In this document: piece by piece, positions 17,454 to 26,126 of the stretch
How the letters are laid out: every line of letters begins with the position of its first letter
Numbering within the stretch: position 1 is the stretch's first letter
NCBI RefSeq assembly: GCF_000384295.1
Contig: NZ_KB913037.1
Span: 9,561,508 to 9,625,507, forward strand
Direction of reading: 5' to 3'
DNA length: 64,000 bases
Source of the DNA: Amycolatopsis balhimycina FH 1894
GTDB lineage: Bacteria; Actinomycetota; Actinomycetes; Mycobacteriales; Pseudonocardiaceae
The notes under the pieces: model-generated
Database searches by the model: none
Seen by the model: only the letters and a program-made list of their open reading frames with translations
Told to the model about the DNA's origin: nothing
Made by a program: the position numbers and the translations under genes

Positions 17454-18135
17454 GGGATGTCCTCCGCCGTGAGGCCGCCCGTGGCGACGGCGGGCAGGTG
17501 GGTGGCCAGCCAAGTGGCGCGCGCGGCGGGAGTCAGTGCGGTGAGGCGGGTGGCCGCGGCGTCGGTCGCGTTCGTGCAGGGCAGGCCGCTGGCCGGGAAT
17601 CCTGGGGTGCCGGCCACGGACGCGGCGATGGTCTTGACCACTGTGGACAGTGTGGTGAGTTCGGTGGCGTAGGCGGGGTGCACGCAGACGGGCAGCAGGC
17701 CGGTGTGCAGGCGACGGGCTGGTTGCTGGTGTCGTTGTGCAGCACCGGGATGGTCAGCCCGCGGCTGTCGGTGGTGCCGGTCGTGACCAGCATCGCCGCC
17801 GCCGATACCAGGAGCAGGCCGGCGGCGACGGCGATGGTCCCGCCGCGGCGGGGGCGGGGCCTTTCGCGGCGGGTGGTGCGGGCCCGAAGCGCGAGTTCAT
17901 TTCTCGCTGCTACAACCTGATCCTCCGCTCGACGCTGGCCGCGAAGTTCAGTGATGCGCAGTGCGGCTTCAAGGCCATCCGCGCCGACGTCGCGCGCGAG
18001 CTGCTGCCGCACGTCGAGGACACCGGCTGGTTCTTCGACGCGGAGCCGGCGAGCTACCGCGTGCCGAAACACGGCGGCGGCGTGCTCGCGCTCGGCGGGG
18101 TCGGCGATGGAGCCGACGAGTTCCTGGATGCTCAC
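17450..18135 (-). pseudogene. Disrupted single-helix protein of unknown family
   Basis: A GTG at 18135 overlaps the stop of the 59-residue ORF and starts SIQELVGSIADPAEREHAAA. The frame then runs into an antisense glycosyltransferase scrap (17878-18039) and afterwards resumes with a transmembrane segment (GGTIAVAAGLLLVSAAAMLV) and an extracytoplasmic part. A second frame change near 17705 leads to HPAYATELTTLSTVVKTIAA and the stop at 17450. Insertion of foreign DNA plus a frameshift is the simplest reading; the family was not recognised. Confidence 0.45.
17878..18039 (+). pseudogene. Internal scrap of a GT2 glycosyltransferase (polyprenyl-phosphate type)
   Basis: About 54 codons read GPKREFISRCYNLILR, then FSDAQCGFKAIRADVAREL and VEDTGWFFD. 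This is the conserved middle of dolichol/undecaprenyl-phosphate glycosyltransferase-like GT2 proteins, including the DAQCGFK loop. Neither the N-terminal nucleotide-binding part nor a C-terminal membrane region is present. It lies in a decayed region on the opposite strand to its surroundings. Confidence 0.7.
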
Positions 18136-18311
18136 CCGGCCGTCCACTCGAAGGTGTTGTCGAGGACCAGGAGGCCGTACGCCACAAGGACGACGATGAG
18201 GTCCCGCACGGTCATCGAGCCCGTTGCCTTGAAGGTGCGGGGGCCGAGGTCCAGGAGGCGGCCGCTGGCGTTGAAACAGGTCTGGGCGAGGGTCGCGGCA
18301 GCGCTCTTCAT
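18132..18311 (-). CDS. Small single-span membrane protein (59 aa)
   Basis: The ATG at 18311 opens a 59-codon frame ending at TGA 18132-18134, which overlaps the next GTG start (GTGA). Residues 34-50 form one membrane helix (TVRDLIVVLVAYGLLVL), ending DNTFEWTAG. The translational coupling suggests a genuine gene, but the partner downstream is broken and no family was recognised. Confidence 0.4.
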   Translation of the reverse strand: MKSAAATLAQTCFNASGRLLDLGPRTFKATGSMTVRDLIVVLVAYGLLVLDNTFEWTAG

Positions 18312-18757
18312 ACCTCCGAGATCTGCGAGGCAGAGCCGCCGTGCTCACTCCGTCCGGTCGTCCGGGCTCCAGGCGATGTCGACGCGGGCAGGGTCGAGGA
18401 TCTTCGATCGTGACGCAGTGGGGCTCACCCATACTGCGTCAATCTCCGCCTACAGGAGGAGCCGCTGGGCGTCCGTGTCGGCGACGGCGAACGTCTCGCC
18501 CGTCTCCTCTACGACGTACATGACGGCGGGCGCGTCAGCGGTCTTGGGTTCGGTTCGGCGCTGCTGAGCGCGGCCAGGCGGCGACCAGTGAGCCGATTCG
18601 CTTGCGATGGCCTGCCGGTCACGCTTGTCGGGACGGAGTTGGTCGACGTTCCTGGTCGGGTGTCTCCGCGATCCCGGATCTTCGTCGCACAACGCGGCTC
18701 CATTTGACGTGACCTGGTCGCGGACGTGCTCAGCTTGGCCGGAGCATCGAAACGTCA
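18312..18757. other. Region without a supportable gene
   Basis: No frame here has start, Shine-Dalgarno site and composition together. A minus-strand frame ending at 18450 finishes with VVEETGETFAVADTDAQRL, which reads like a true C terminus, so this may hold the tail of a lost gene. Confidence 0.4.
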
Positions 18758-21016
18758 TTGCCACGTGTGCTCCGTGCGGGTGGACCTGGGCGCTCTCGCG
18801 GTGTTGCGAGCCTGGGGCGCGACACACTGACTGCCGTGGCAGAGAGGGCAGATGCTCGGGATGATGCTGGTTGTGGAGTATCGATCCCGGCAGCGGAGAC
18901 GGACCCGGTCCACCACGTGTCGCTGACTGGGTCAGCTGACCTGCGAGCAAGTAGAGCTGAACCCAGGGTGCCGCGGCAGCTGCCGCTGGCGATCAAGGAT
19001 TTCACCGGCCGTGCTGAGCACATCGCGACGCTGGACGCGCTGCTGCCTGCGGAGGACGAAGGCATCGGTACGGGCGCGGTGGTGATTTCGGCGGTGGACG
19101 GTACGGCGGGGATCGGCAAGACCACGTTGGCGGTGTGGTGGGCGCATCGGGTCCAGGGCCGGTTTCCCGACGGCACGTTGCATGCGAACCTGCGTGGCTA
19201 CGGGGCCGGCGACCCGGCTAGGCCCGGCGAGGTGCTGGAGGGATTCCTGCGGGTACTGGGTCTACGGGCCGAGCAGATTCCGATGGGAGTCGAGGCGCAG
19301 GCGGGGATGTTTCGGTCACTGCTGGCCGGTCGGCGGATGCTGATCGTGCTGGACAACGCCAACCACGCCGACCAAGTCCGTCCGTTGTTGCCGGGCACGC
19401 CGGGGTGTGTCGTCGTGGTGACCAGCCGGGAGAGCCTGACCGGGCTGGTGGTGACCGAGGCAGCGACCCGGCTGACCCTCGATCTGCTGTCGGAGGTTGA
19501 AGCCGTGGAGCTGGTGACCAGCATCCTCGGCCCGGTCCGTGCCGCCGCCGAACCGGACGCGATCCGGGAACTGGTGCGGTACTGCGCCCGGTTGCCGCTG
19601 GCGTTGCGGATCGCCGCCGGCCAGGCCACGAACCCGCGTGTCACCGTAGGCGATGTGGTCGGCGAACTCTCCGATGAGCGGCTTCGTCTGGACACCCTGA
19701 GCCAGGACGCGGATGAACGGGCGGCGGTGCGAGCAGTGTTCGACTGGTCCTATCGACGTCTGCCCGCCGAACCGGCGCGGGTGTTCCGTCGCCTCGGCCT
19801 GCATCCCGGCGAGGAGTTCAGCGTAGAAGCCGCTGCTGCAGTGGCCGAGCTCGATCTGCCCGGAGCGAGGCGGGTGCTCGCAGCTTTGGCGGCAGCGCAC
19901 ATGATCGAACCGGCGGCCGGACACCGCCGCTACCGATTCCACGACCTGCTGCGCGCCTACGCCGCTGACCGCGCCGAGCACGACGATGCTCCAGCTGAGC
20001 GGGAGCGCGCCCGAACAGCGCTGCTGACCTGGTATGCCCACCATGCCAAGACCGCACTGGGGATCCTCTTCCCAGCACATCGTGACTGGGACCCCGCGCT
20101 ACGCTTGGCCACGCACGCGCGCCCGGAGATCGAGCTCCGCGGATGTGAAGAGACGTGGGCGTGGACCGACCTCGAGGTCGACAACTTGGTCGCCGCCACC
20201 CGAGCCGCCGATCAGCACGACGAGATGCCCCTCACCCTCCTCCTCGTCACGACCACCGCGATGATCTTGCACCGTCGGGGACGTTGGGACGACCTGTTCG
20301 ACCTGTACTCACGGGCTCTCGCAGCAGCCCGGCGCAGTGGCGACCGCCGCGCCGGACTCGAGACCCTGATCAATCTGGGCGAAACGTTTCAGCTGCTCGG
20401 CCAGTGGCAAGACGCCGACGGCGTACTGCAGACCGCATTGAATATGGCTCGCGAACTCAAGGACCCATGGCGGGAGGCAACGGCGCTCCTGCAACTCGGC
20501 AATGGGTGCACAGCGCAGCGGCAATACACCCAAGCGCGGAACTACCTGTTGGCAGCCTTACCCCTGACACCAGGTGCCCAGCATGGACGAATAGAAGCAC
20601 AGACTGAGGTGGTGTTGAGCCGTGTCTTCTTCGGACTGGGCGACTACCAGGAGGCCCTCCGCCACGCCCGCCGCTGCCTTGCTCTCAGCCGACAAGCCGG
20701 CGATCATGAAGGTCAAGTCCACAGTCTGTGCGGCATGGCGAAAATCCACCACCGCCTGGGAGAACATCAGAGAGCGATCGAGCAGTGTGAGCAAGCCCTT
20801 GGCGTCGCTTCACTCCAGTTCTTCCCAACATTGGTCGCCGACACCCTCGACACGCTCGGCATCGTGCTACAGGCTACCGGAGATACTGCACGGGCTATTG
20901 ACTGCTGGCGCGAAGCCCTGCGCATCTACGACGACTGCAACCCCGAAGCCGGCAAGTACGTGCGTGAGCGAATCCACGCCCTGGAGGACGAAAGCAGTAT
21001 GCCCCCCGAAGAATAA
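18758..21016 (+). CDS. NB-ARC (STAND) ATPase with C-terminal TPRs
   Basis: The frame allows 752 residues; clear similarity begins at about base 18968 (PRQLPLAIKDFTGRAEHI), so the exact start is uncertain. The NB-ARC domain has Walker A DGTAGIGKTTLAVWWAH, Walker B RRMLIVLDNA, the RNBS-like VVTSRE and the GLPLA-like ARLPLALRIAA. A winged-helix region follows, then about five TPR units from residue ~500 (for example ALETLINLGETFQLLGQW-like repeats). AfsR-type regulators share this architecture but begin with a SARP DNA-binding domain, which is absent. It may be a signalling or conflict NTPase, or a truncated regulator. Confidence 0.8.
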   Translation: MPRVLRAGGPGRSRGVASLGRDTLTAVAERADARDDAGCGVSIPAAETDPVHHVSLTGSADLRASRAEPRVPRQLPLAIKDFTGRAEHIATLDALLPAEDEGIGTGAVVISAVDGTAGIGKTTLAVWWAHRVQGRFPDGTLHANLRGYGAGDPARPGEVLEGFLRVLGLRAEQIPMGVEAQAGMFRSLLAGRRMLIVLDNANHADQVRPLLPGTPGCVVVVTSRESLTGLVVTEAATRLTLDLLSEVEAVELVTSILGPVRAAAEPDAIRELVRYCARLPLALRIAAGQATNPRVTVGDVVGELSDERLRLDTLSQDADERAAVRAVFDWSYRRLPAEPARVFRRLGLHPGEEFSVEAAAAVAELDLPGARRVLAALAAAHMIEPAAGHRRYRFHDLLRAYAADRAEHDDAPAERERARTALLTWYAHHAKTALGILFPAHRDWDPALRLATHARPEIELRGCEETWAWTDLEVDNLVAATRAADQHDEMPLTLLLVTTTAMILHRRGRWDDLFDLYSRALAAARRSGDRRAGLETLINLGETFQLLGQWQDADGVLQTALNMARELKDPWREATALLQLGNGCTAQRQYTQARNYLLAALPLTPGAQHGRIEAQTEVVLSRVFFGLGDYQEALRHARRCLALSRQAGDHEGQVHSLCGMAKIHHRLGEHQRAIEQCEQALGVASLQFFPTLVADTLDTLGIVLQATGDTARAIDCWREALRIYDDCNPEAGKYVRERIHALEDESSMPPEE

Positions 21017-21843
21017 AAAGAAGATCACCGACTTCAGTCGTAGATTGGGAGCTTGAGCAAGGGGACGCTTGATCGATATCCTCGCTAATTCAGTGGAGTG
21101 TTCGATTCTGTCGATTATTACGTGCCTGTCGCGAACTCCCGCCTTATCTTCGGCACGTCCGCACTGCCCCCTGGAACGAGGGCGGGCGCTTGCCGGAGAC
21201 TTTTACCTTCCGCCGCTCGCGCTCGCCAGCGGTCCCGCGCGGTCGCCGCGGAAGAGGTCTTGACGGATGGCCCGCTGTACTGTGACCAGACTCGGCACGT
21301 CCAGGTGGACGGTGCTCGAGCGCGTCGGCCGCGACGGTGCTGCTGTCACGACGTCGCTGCGGCTGAGTCAACCACCTAGGTCGCGCTCGGCGTTGCAATC
21401 GGGCTGCATCACCGATAGGCGACCGCGCGGCCCGGCGAATTCCAGCCCACTTCAAGGCGACATACCAGCGGTCAAGACGCATTCGGCGGGATGTGCACAT
21501 TCCTCAGATCACTCGTATGAGTGAAACTCTGCGTGGAAAAGTGGCTGCCTGTATCGTCGTCGCGACGGTGCAGCCAGTCATGGCCGCGCAGGGGCGGACC
21601 GTTGGCGTTCAGTCTTGACTGCGTCGTGCTCGCGCAGCTCGACGTACCCGACGTCGCTGCGGTGGACGCGCAGCTGAATGACCTGCTGCGGCCCGGTGGT
21701 GAGCGTGTCGAGCCCGCCGCCGAATGCGAAGCCCGCGACTCCAGCGGCACCATCAGGGTCGTGGTCGACGTCCAGCGCAAGCTGGTCGACGTCGGCATCC
21801 AGCCCAGTTGGGAATCCCGGATTCCGGCCGCACGCCTCGCCGG
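21017..21843. other. Region without a confident gene
   Basis: From 21017 to about 21500 nothing coding stands out. From 21517 a plus-strand ATG opens a 33-codon frame; 21598-21904 is open on both strands. Plus reads LDVPDVAAVDAQLNDLL and minus reads a tail after the AGS-C domain. Neither could be tied to a family. Confidence 0.4.
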
Positions 21844-23124
21844 GGTGCTGATCGGGACATCGATAACGTCCCGTGCGACCACGATCCCGTCCCTGATGAT
21901 GTAGCACTCGACGATGTGCTCGCCGCGGAAGCTGGTCCGCTCGTGTTGAGCGTTGCCGGCACAGTTGGGTGAGATAATCTGCCCGCGGATGTTGTCCCGA
22001 CGCTCGGCCTCGTCTCCGCGGTTCAGCACCTTCCACTTCACTCATACGGGCAGGAGACGCTGCACTCGGTGATAGTGAAGTCGAGCCCCTTGTTCGGGAG
22101 TAGCAAGGTCTTGTTCTTGAGCATGTCCCGGAGTGATGCCGGTCGCCATCCGTTCTGCGTGACCTTGCAGTCGATCTTGAGCGACTCGTTGATGTCGACG
22201 GGGTACTGGCTCTCGATGAACTGCTCGGTGTCCCTGAACGAGCGGGCGGACTCGGTGACCTGCAGCGGAACCGCCGACCCGAATATCTCTCGCCATTTCC
22301 TGTTCGCGGAGGCCTTGCCCTCGTTGGCGATGGCCTCGAGGCAGCGGTTGTATGCCTTCTTCGCCTTCGGCTGGAACCGCTTCTTCACGTTCACCTGCTG
22401 GTTGCTGCCCAGCGCGAGATAGTAGTCCTTGTCCGGCTCGTCCATGAGAAACTCGAAGAAGTCCCTGACCATGAGATCGAACCAGAGGCTTCCCTTGTCG
22501 TCATACTCGGACGTGGTCGAGAAGAACCGGTGGACGAGCGTGTCGATGAGCGGGCCACCCATGACCACGCCGTTCGTGTCCTTCCACGCCCGGGCCATCC
22601 GCGCGAGGTGGCGCATGTTCGTCGATGTGCGGTCGTTGCAGTCCTTCGTCGCAGTGATCTCTGCGCGCGGTTTGGTGACCTTCCGGTCCTTGGCCTTCGT
22701 GTCGGGGTAGTCGGAGCTGCCGTCGCTGTTCTCGAATGCCGGCTGCACCTCGAACTTGAACTTGTTGGTCGTGAACTGCACACGCACGACGCACTGGTCG
22801 ACGCGTATGTCGGTGTTCGGGTATCGGGCGGTCAGATCGTCCCGGACACGGTTGAGCATCCTCCGCGGACCTGTCTCGCTGCTGTAGCTCGAGCGGAGGC
22901 TGGCCGGGAGGATGTAGATCATGTCCAGGTCCGAGACCCCCGCGGATCGCAGTGTGCCGGCCGTAGGAGCCGACCATGAGCCGATGCGCCGTGGAGCCCT
23001 CGACCGACCGGAAGTCCTTGTTCAACGCCTTCGTGATCTGGTCGCGGCGTGCGGCGATGGTGGTGCTGGCGTCGCCGACCTTGAGGTTTTCGAGCAGGGT
23101 GTCAAAGATCTCGTCCACCGTCAT
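21844..23124 (-). pseudogene. CBASS-type cyclic nucleotide synthase (CD-NTase) with C-terminal AGS-C-like sensor, frameshifted
   Basis: The N terminus (TVDEIFDTLLENLKVGDAST) reaches the active-site motif GSYGRHTAIRG. The second half, with catalytic SDLDMIYILPASL, is in a different frame: a run of five G (22937-22941 on the plus strand) has one base too many. The remaining ~295 codons keep a typical CD-NTase core. The stop at 22038-22040 is followed, one frame over, by KWKVLNRGDEAERRDNIRGQ and GEHIVECYIIRDGIVVARD, which fits the AGS-C sensor normally fused to such enzymes, suggesting a second lesion; a natural GTGA-coupled split is possible. Such enzymes make cyclic oligonucleotides on phage infection. 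The ATG overlaps the effector stop by 4 bp. Confidence 0.8.
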
Positions 23125-23722
23125 CGTCCGGCCTCGCCTTCATTGAGACGGAGCGCCTCTGGGAGAAACAGGTCGATCTCGCGGGAGGTGAAGGTCAGCT
23201 CCTCGTTGTTCTTGAGCCCGTCCTGCGCCCGGCCGTAAGCCTTGGACGTGGTCCGGGGCGCGTCGGCGTAAGCCGCACGTGTGGCCTCCTGGAGCTCGTC
23301 GCGGCGCGCGCGAGCGTCCGCCGGCATGGTCGCGCCGGACATCAGGTCGGCGATCAGCGACAGGTATGACTCGCGTACGTCCTACAGCCGCGAGGCGATC
23401 TTGCGGTGGGCCTCGGACTCCTCGCTGGACTTGAAGCTCTTGGAGGCGAGGCTCAGCGCGCTGACGATGAGGGCGATGAACGAGGTCGCGAGGCTGGTCA
23501 GGACCTGGTTGCCCAGCATGCCGAGCACGGACGCGAGGAACGTGCCGGTGCTGACAGCCGTGAAGGCGACCAGCGCACCCTGCTGCCACCTGTATCGCCG
23601 GAAGCAGATATCCGCTTGCTTCTCGTGGGTCTTGTGGTGTAGACCACCCGGCCGAACGCCTCGCGGACCTGTGCGAGCAGGTATTCCTCTCGCTCCGACT
23701 TAGCTGCTGGCTCCGTCGCCAC
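23121..23722 (-). pseudogene. SLATT-type two-helix membrane effector of the CBASS-like operon, broken
   Basis: ATG 23722 starts ATEPAAKSEREEYLLAQVRE and GRVVYT. A frame change near 23635-23642 is needed to continue with KTHEKQADICFRRYRW, a pair of membrane helices (ALVAFTAVSTGTFLASVLG; LTSLATSFIALIVSALSLAS) and HRKIASRL. A TAG (23382-23384) then sits where family members have Trp before DVRESYLSLIADL. The frame resumes to the stop overlapping the CD-NTase start. SLATT proteins are membrane-permeabilising effectors activated by cyclic nucleotides. One frameshift and one nonsense mutation imply the system is dead. Confidence 0.78.
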
Positions 23723-24073
23723 TTCTCCTCCGCTCCGGCCAGGACGCCGTCACCCCCGCTACCGTCGTCTCGGGCTCCCCAGGGGACACGGAGCGGCCGC
23801 CGAGCTACCCGCCCGTCCGAGGCCCCGGATCCGGCGAAAAAGTAGACCGCAAATAGACCGCGACTGGCCGCCAGTCACCGGTTTCAGCCGTACACAACCG
23901 GACTCCCGGACTGGATCGCCGCTCCAAACAAGCCTGCTCAGAGGCCTGTTTCCGCAGGTCAGAGGTGGTGCCCCCGGCGCGGTTCACGCAGCAACCTCAC
24001 GGGGTCAAAGGTGCCGTGAGCTGCAGATTTGCGGTTCGGTCGAGGTCGAGCGACGTCGTCGAGGTGGTGCCTC
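23723..24073. other. Intergenic region, no gene recognised
   Basis: No convincing frame, tRNA or repeat was seen between the SLATT remnant and the DUF2637 gene; this is the divergent upstream region for both and should contain their promoters. Confidence 0.4.
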
Positions 24074-24835
24074 ATGACGTCGTCGAAGGCGAACAGTGAG
24101 ACGTTGTCACTCTGGGTGCAGTGCGTGTGCACGAGCTTGGTGGCGCTGGGGGCGGCGTATGCGTCGTACCGGCACGGTCGTGATTTTGCGCTGCGGTTCG
24201 GTGCCGACGAGTCGACCGCCGCGATCTGGCCGTTGATCGTGGATGGGTTATTGACAACGGCGACGGTCGAGCTGTGGAAGCCGAGTGATGGCCGCCGGTG
24301 GATTGCGTGGACGGCGTTTGGCTTCGGCATCTCGCTCTCGTTGTGTGCGAACATCGGCTCGGCGCCGCGGCTGACGGTGTTCTCGATCGTGGTAGCAGCT
24401 TGCCCGCCCCTTGCCCTGCTCCTGGCGGTGGAGTTGCTGAACCGAGCGTTGAAGCGGCATCGACGTAGCGGGCGGCGGCCGGATGAAGGCCCGCATGATC
24501 GTGGTCAGAATGAGCTCGCCGATCGTCCTCGGTCCTCAACTGGCTTCGTCGAGGCGGATTCCGAGCTGGCGGCGTTGTGCGAGGAGTCTGCTGAGGAGCG
24601 GATGTGGGCGTACTACCTGGAGGAGCAATCGGCGGGTCGAACTCCGACAGGTGCGGATCTTGATCGGGTCGCCGGCACGAACAACTACGGGCGGCGGGTC
24701 TTACGGCAGTGGCGTACCAGTGGTCGCGGCCCGGACGGAAGTGCAGTCTCCGCGCTTATGGCGGGTCGCCGCCCGCCAGCAATTGCGAAGGAGACCGCAG
24801 AGGAGGGCAGGGCAGAGCTGCAACCCGCTATTTAA
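24074..24835 (+). CDS. DUF2637 family membrane protein
   Basis: The 253-residue protein has four predicted helices in its first 130 residues with the DUF2637 pattern: WVQCVCTSLVALGAAYASYR, then GRDFALRFGADEST, AAIWPLIVDGLLT and a later helix with ACPPLALLLAVELLNRAL. A basic linker and a C-terminal region with a possible HTH (SAGRTPTGADLDRVAGTNNY) follow. DUF2637 proteins are carried by actinomycete integrative elements and plasmids and are thought to serve in transfer or replication control; function is unproven. ATG 24074 is used because upstream codons are unconserved. A truncated second copy lies 250 bp downstream. Confidence 0.8.
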   Translation: MTSSKANSETLSLWVQCVCTSLVALGAAYASYRHGRDFALRFGADESTAAIWPLIVDGLLTTATVELWKPSDGRRWIAWTAFGFGISLSLCANIGSAPRLTVFSIVVAACPPLALLLAVELLNRALKRHRRSGRRPDEGPHDRGQNELADRPRSSTGFVEADSELAALCEESAEERMWAYYLEEQSAGRTPTGADLDRVAGTNNYGRRVLRQWRTSGRGPDGSAVSALMAGRRPPAIAKETAEEGRAELQPAI

Positions 24836-25082
24836 GAGTGGTGATCTTGAGGTTTCGGATGGTGTCGAGTGATGCCGGATCAGATCGCTTTCCTCGGTCG
24901 CCGGTCGCGACGGTGCCGACCCGTGTCGCGGTCTGCCGCCGCGTCCGTGCGCTCTCGGGCTCCCCGCGGGCTCGCAACTGCCAGGTCGTGTCGGCTGGTC
25001 CGAACCCTTTTTCAAGGGCACTTGGTGGGGCGGCAGGGCGCGTTGGGCATGTCGCCGAGTTCGCGAGCACGGCGGTGCGATC

Positions 25083-25280
25083 GTGAGGCGGCTCAAGGAG
25101 TGGTTTGCTCAAGACCTTGCTCTGTCCGTCCAGTGTGCCTGTACCGGTCTGGTCGCCTTCGGCGCGGCGTATGCCTCGTATCGCGTTGGACGCGAGTTCG
25201 CACTCCGCTTCGGCGCAGACGCGGTGACAGCGTCGATCTGGCCGCTGCTGGTCGATGGCCTGTTGACGATCGCGGCGGTC
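25083..25280 (+). pseudogene. Truncated second DUF2637 copy
   Basis: The first ~66 codons closely match the gene at 24074 (SVQCACTGLVAFGAAYASYR, GREFALRFGADAVTASIWPL, VDGLLTIAAVE), then similarity stops abruptly and the antisense of another decayed gene begins. It is a duplicate whose last two helices and C-terminal domain have been lost. Confidence 0.75.
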
Positions 25281-25283
25281 GAG

Positions 25284-25601
25284 TCCCCTGCTGGTGTGGT
25301 GGCGGCTGTGGGCGTCGACGAATTCCAGGGTCGTCATGTGGTCGCTGGACAGGAAGGCCCCTTCGATCGCGCTTGCGTCGCCTTCGTGGGCGATGCGCGT
25401 CGACAGCTGCTGGCCCAGATACTGCGCGAGGCCGATTTCGAAGCCCAGCTCGTGGGCGACCTCGGGGTACCTCGTGTGGAGCGCGATGGCCAGCTGGTAG
25501 GCCGTGGCCTACGGGCGGCCGAGGTAGTGGCCCGGCGGCTCGGGGGTCACCTCACGCAGGACGTCGAGGATCTTCTCCAGCACCGACAGCCGGTTCCACA
25601 C
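25284..25601 (-). pseudogene. Remnant of an unidentified actinomycete gene with an in-frame stop
   Basis: A GTG at 25601 starts WNRLSVLEKILDVLREVTPE and continues GHYLGRP, then TAG (25509-25511) where a Tyr codon is likely, then ATAYQLAIALHTRYPEVAHE, SLAQYL-like LAQYLGQQLSTRIAHEG, AIEGAFLSSDHMT. It runs antisense to the truncated DUF2637 copy and has lost its 3' end. The length and helix-rich sequence resemble small proteins found beside mobile genes; no named family was recalled with certainty. Confidence 0.4.
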
Positions 25602-25604
25602 ATT

Positions 25605-25658
25605 CGGTACAGCCGTCCCTTCCGCGTCCGATCGGACGCGGAAGGGACGGCTGTACCG
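25605..25658. repeat. Perfect 54-bp palindrome
   Basis: 25-bp arms starting CGGTACAGCCGTCCC match exactly around the centre GATC, which is itself palindromic. On RNA either strand would fold into a very stable 25-bp stem. On the minus strand a fragment encoding one membrane helix (VVVLLGVTVGVLWLLHVQP) ends at TAA 25659-25661, so the palindrome directly follows that stop. It could be a bidirectional terminator or a recombination/protein-binding site. Confidence 0.9.
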
Positions 25659-25754
25659 TTACTCGCACGTGTACGGCTGGACGTGCAGCAGCCACAGCAC
25701 GCCGACGGTGACGCCGAGCAGCACAACCACTATCCGAGAGCCAGGGTCGTCCGG

Positions 25755-26126
25755 TGTATGTCGGTGAGCTGAGCGGTTGCGTGGGCGCCGAGGGGCTGCC
25801 GTTGCTTCCGGCGGAGGTCTTGCTCACGATGGGCGGGGTCGCCCTGGCGGGGCGTTGCCTCACGCTTGATCGAGCACGTCGTGGCGCCGCAGCCGCGCCG
25901 TTACGCTCAGGCCGTCCTACCGTCTTTGGGAGCCGTCTTCGACCGGTGGCCGGTCGACGATCGCGTCGTCGGCGTTGTCGACGTCTTGAGCGGCGTGACA
26001 CCGGCCGGCTGCGCCATGCGCCCGGCGCCCCCACCTCTCGTGATCAGGAATATGGCAAGGACATCCCGTCGGGAACGGCAAGCGTGATCTGGTTAAGTTG
26101 GGCCTCATCAGCGATCGGAGGGACGC
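25755..26126. other. Region without a confident gene upstream of the multidomain protein
   Basis: Several open frames exist but none has a supported start or recognisable family. The ATG at 26127 is preceded by GGAGGG (26117-26122), so the promoter of the next operon should be here. Confidence 0.4.

Noticed and set aside
23805..23987. Possible integrase tail or att site near 23.8-24.0 kb
   Set aside because: The frame is short, has no catalytic Arg/Tyr motifs and no matching repeat was found.
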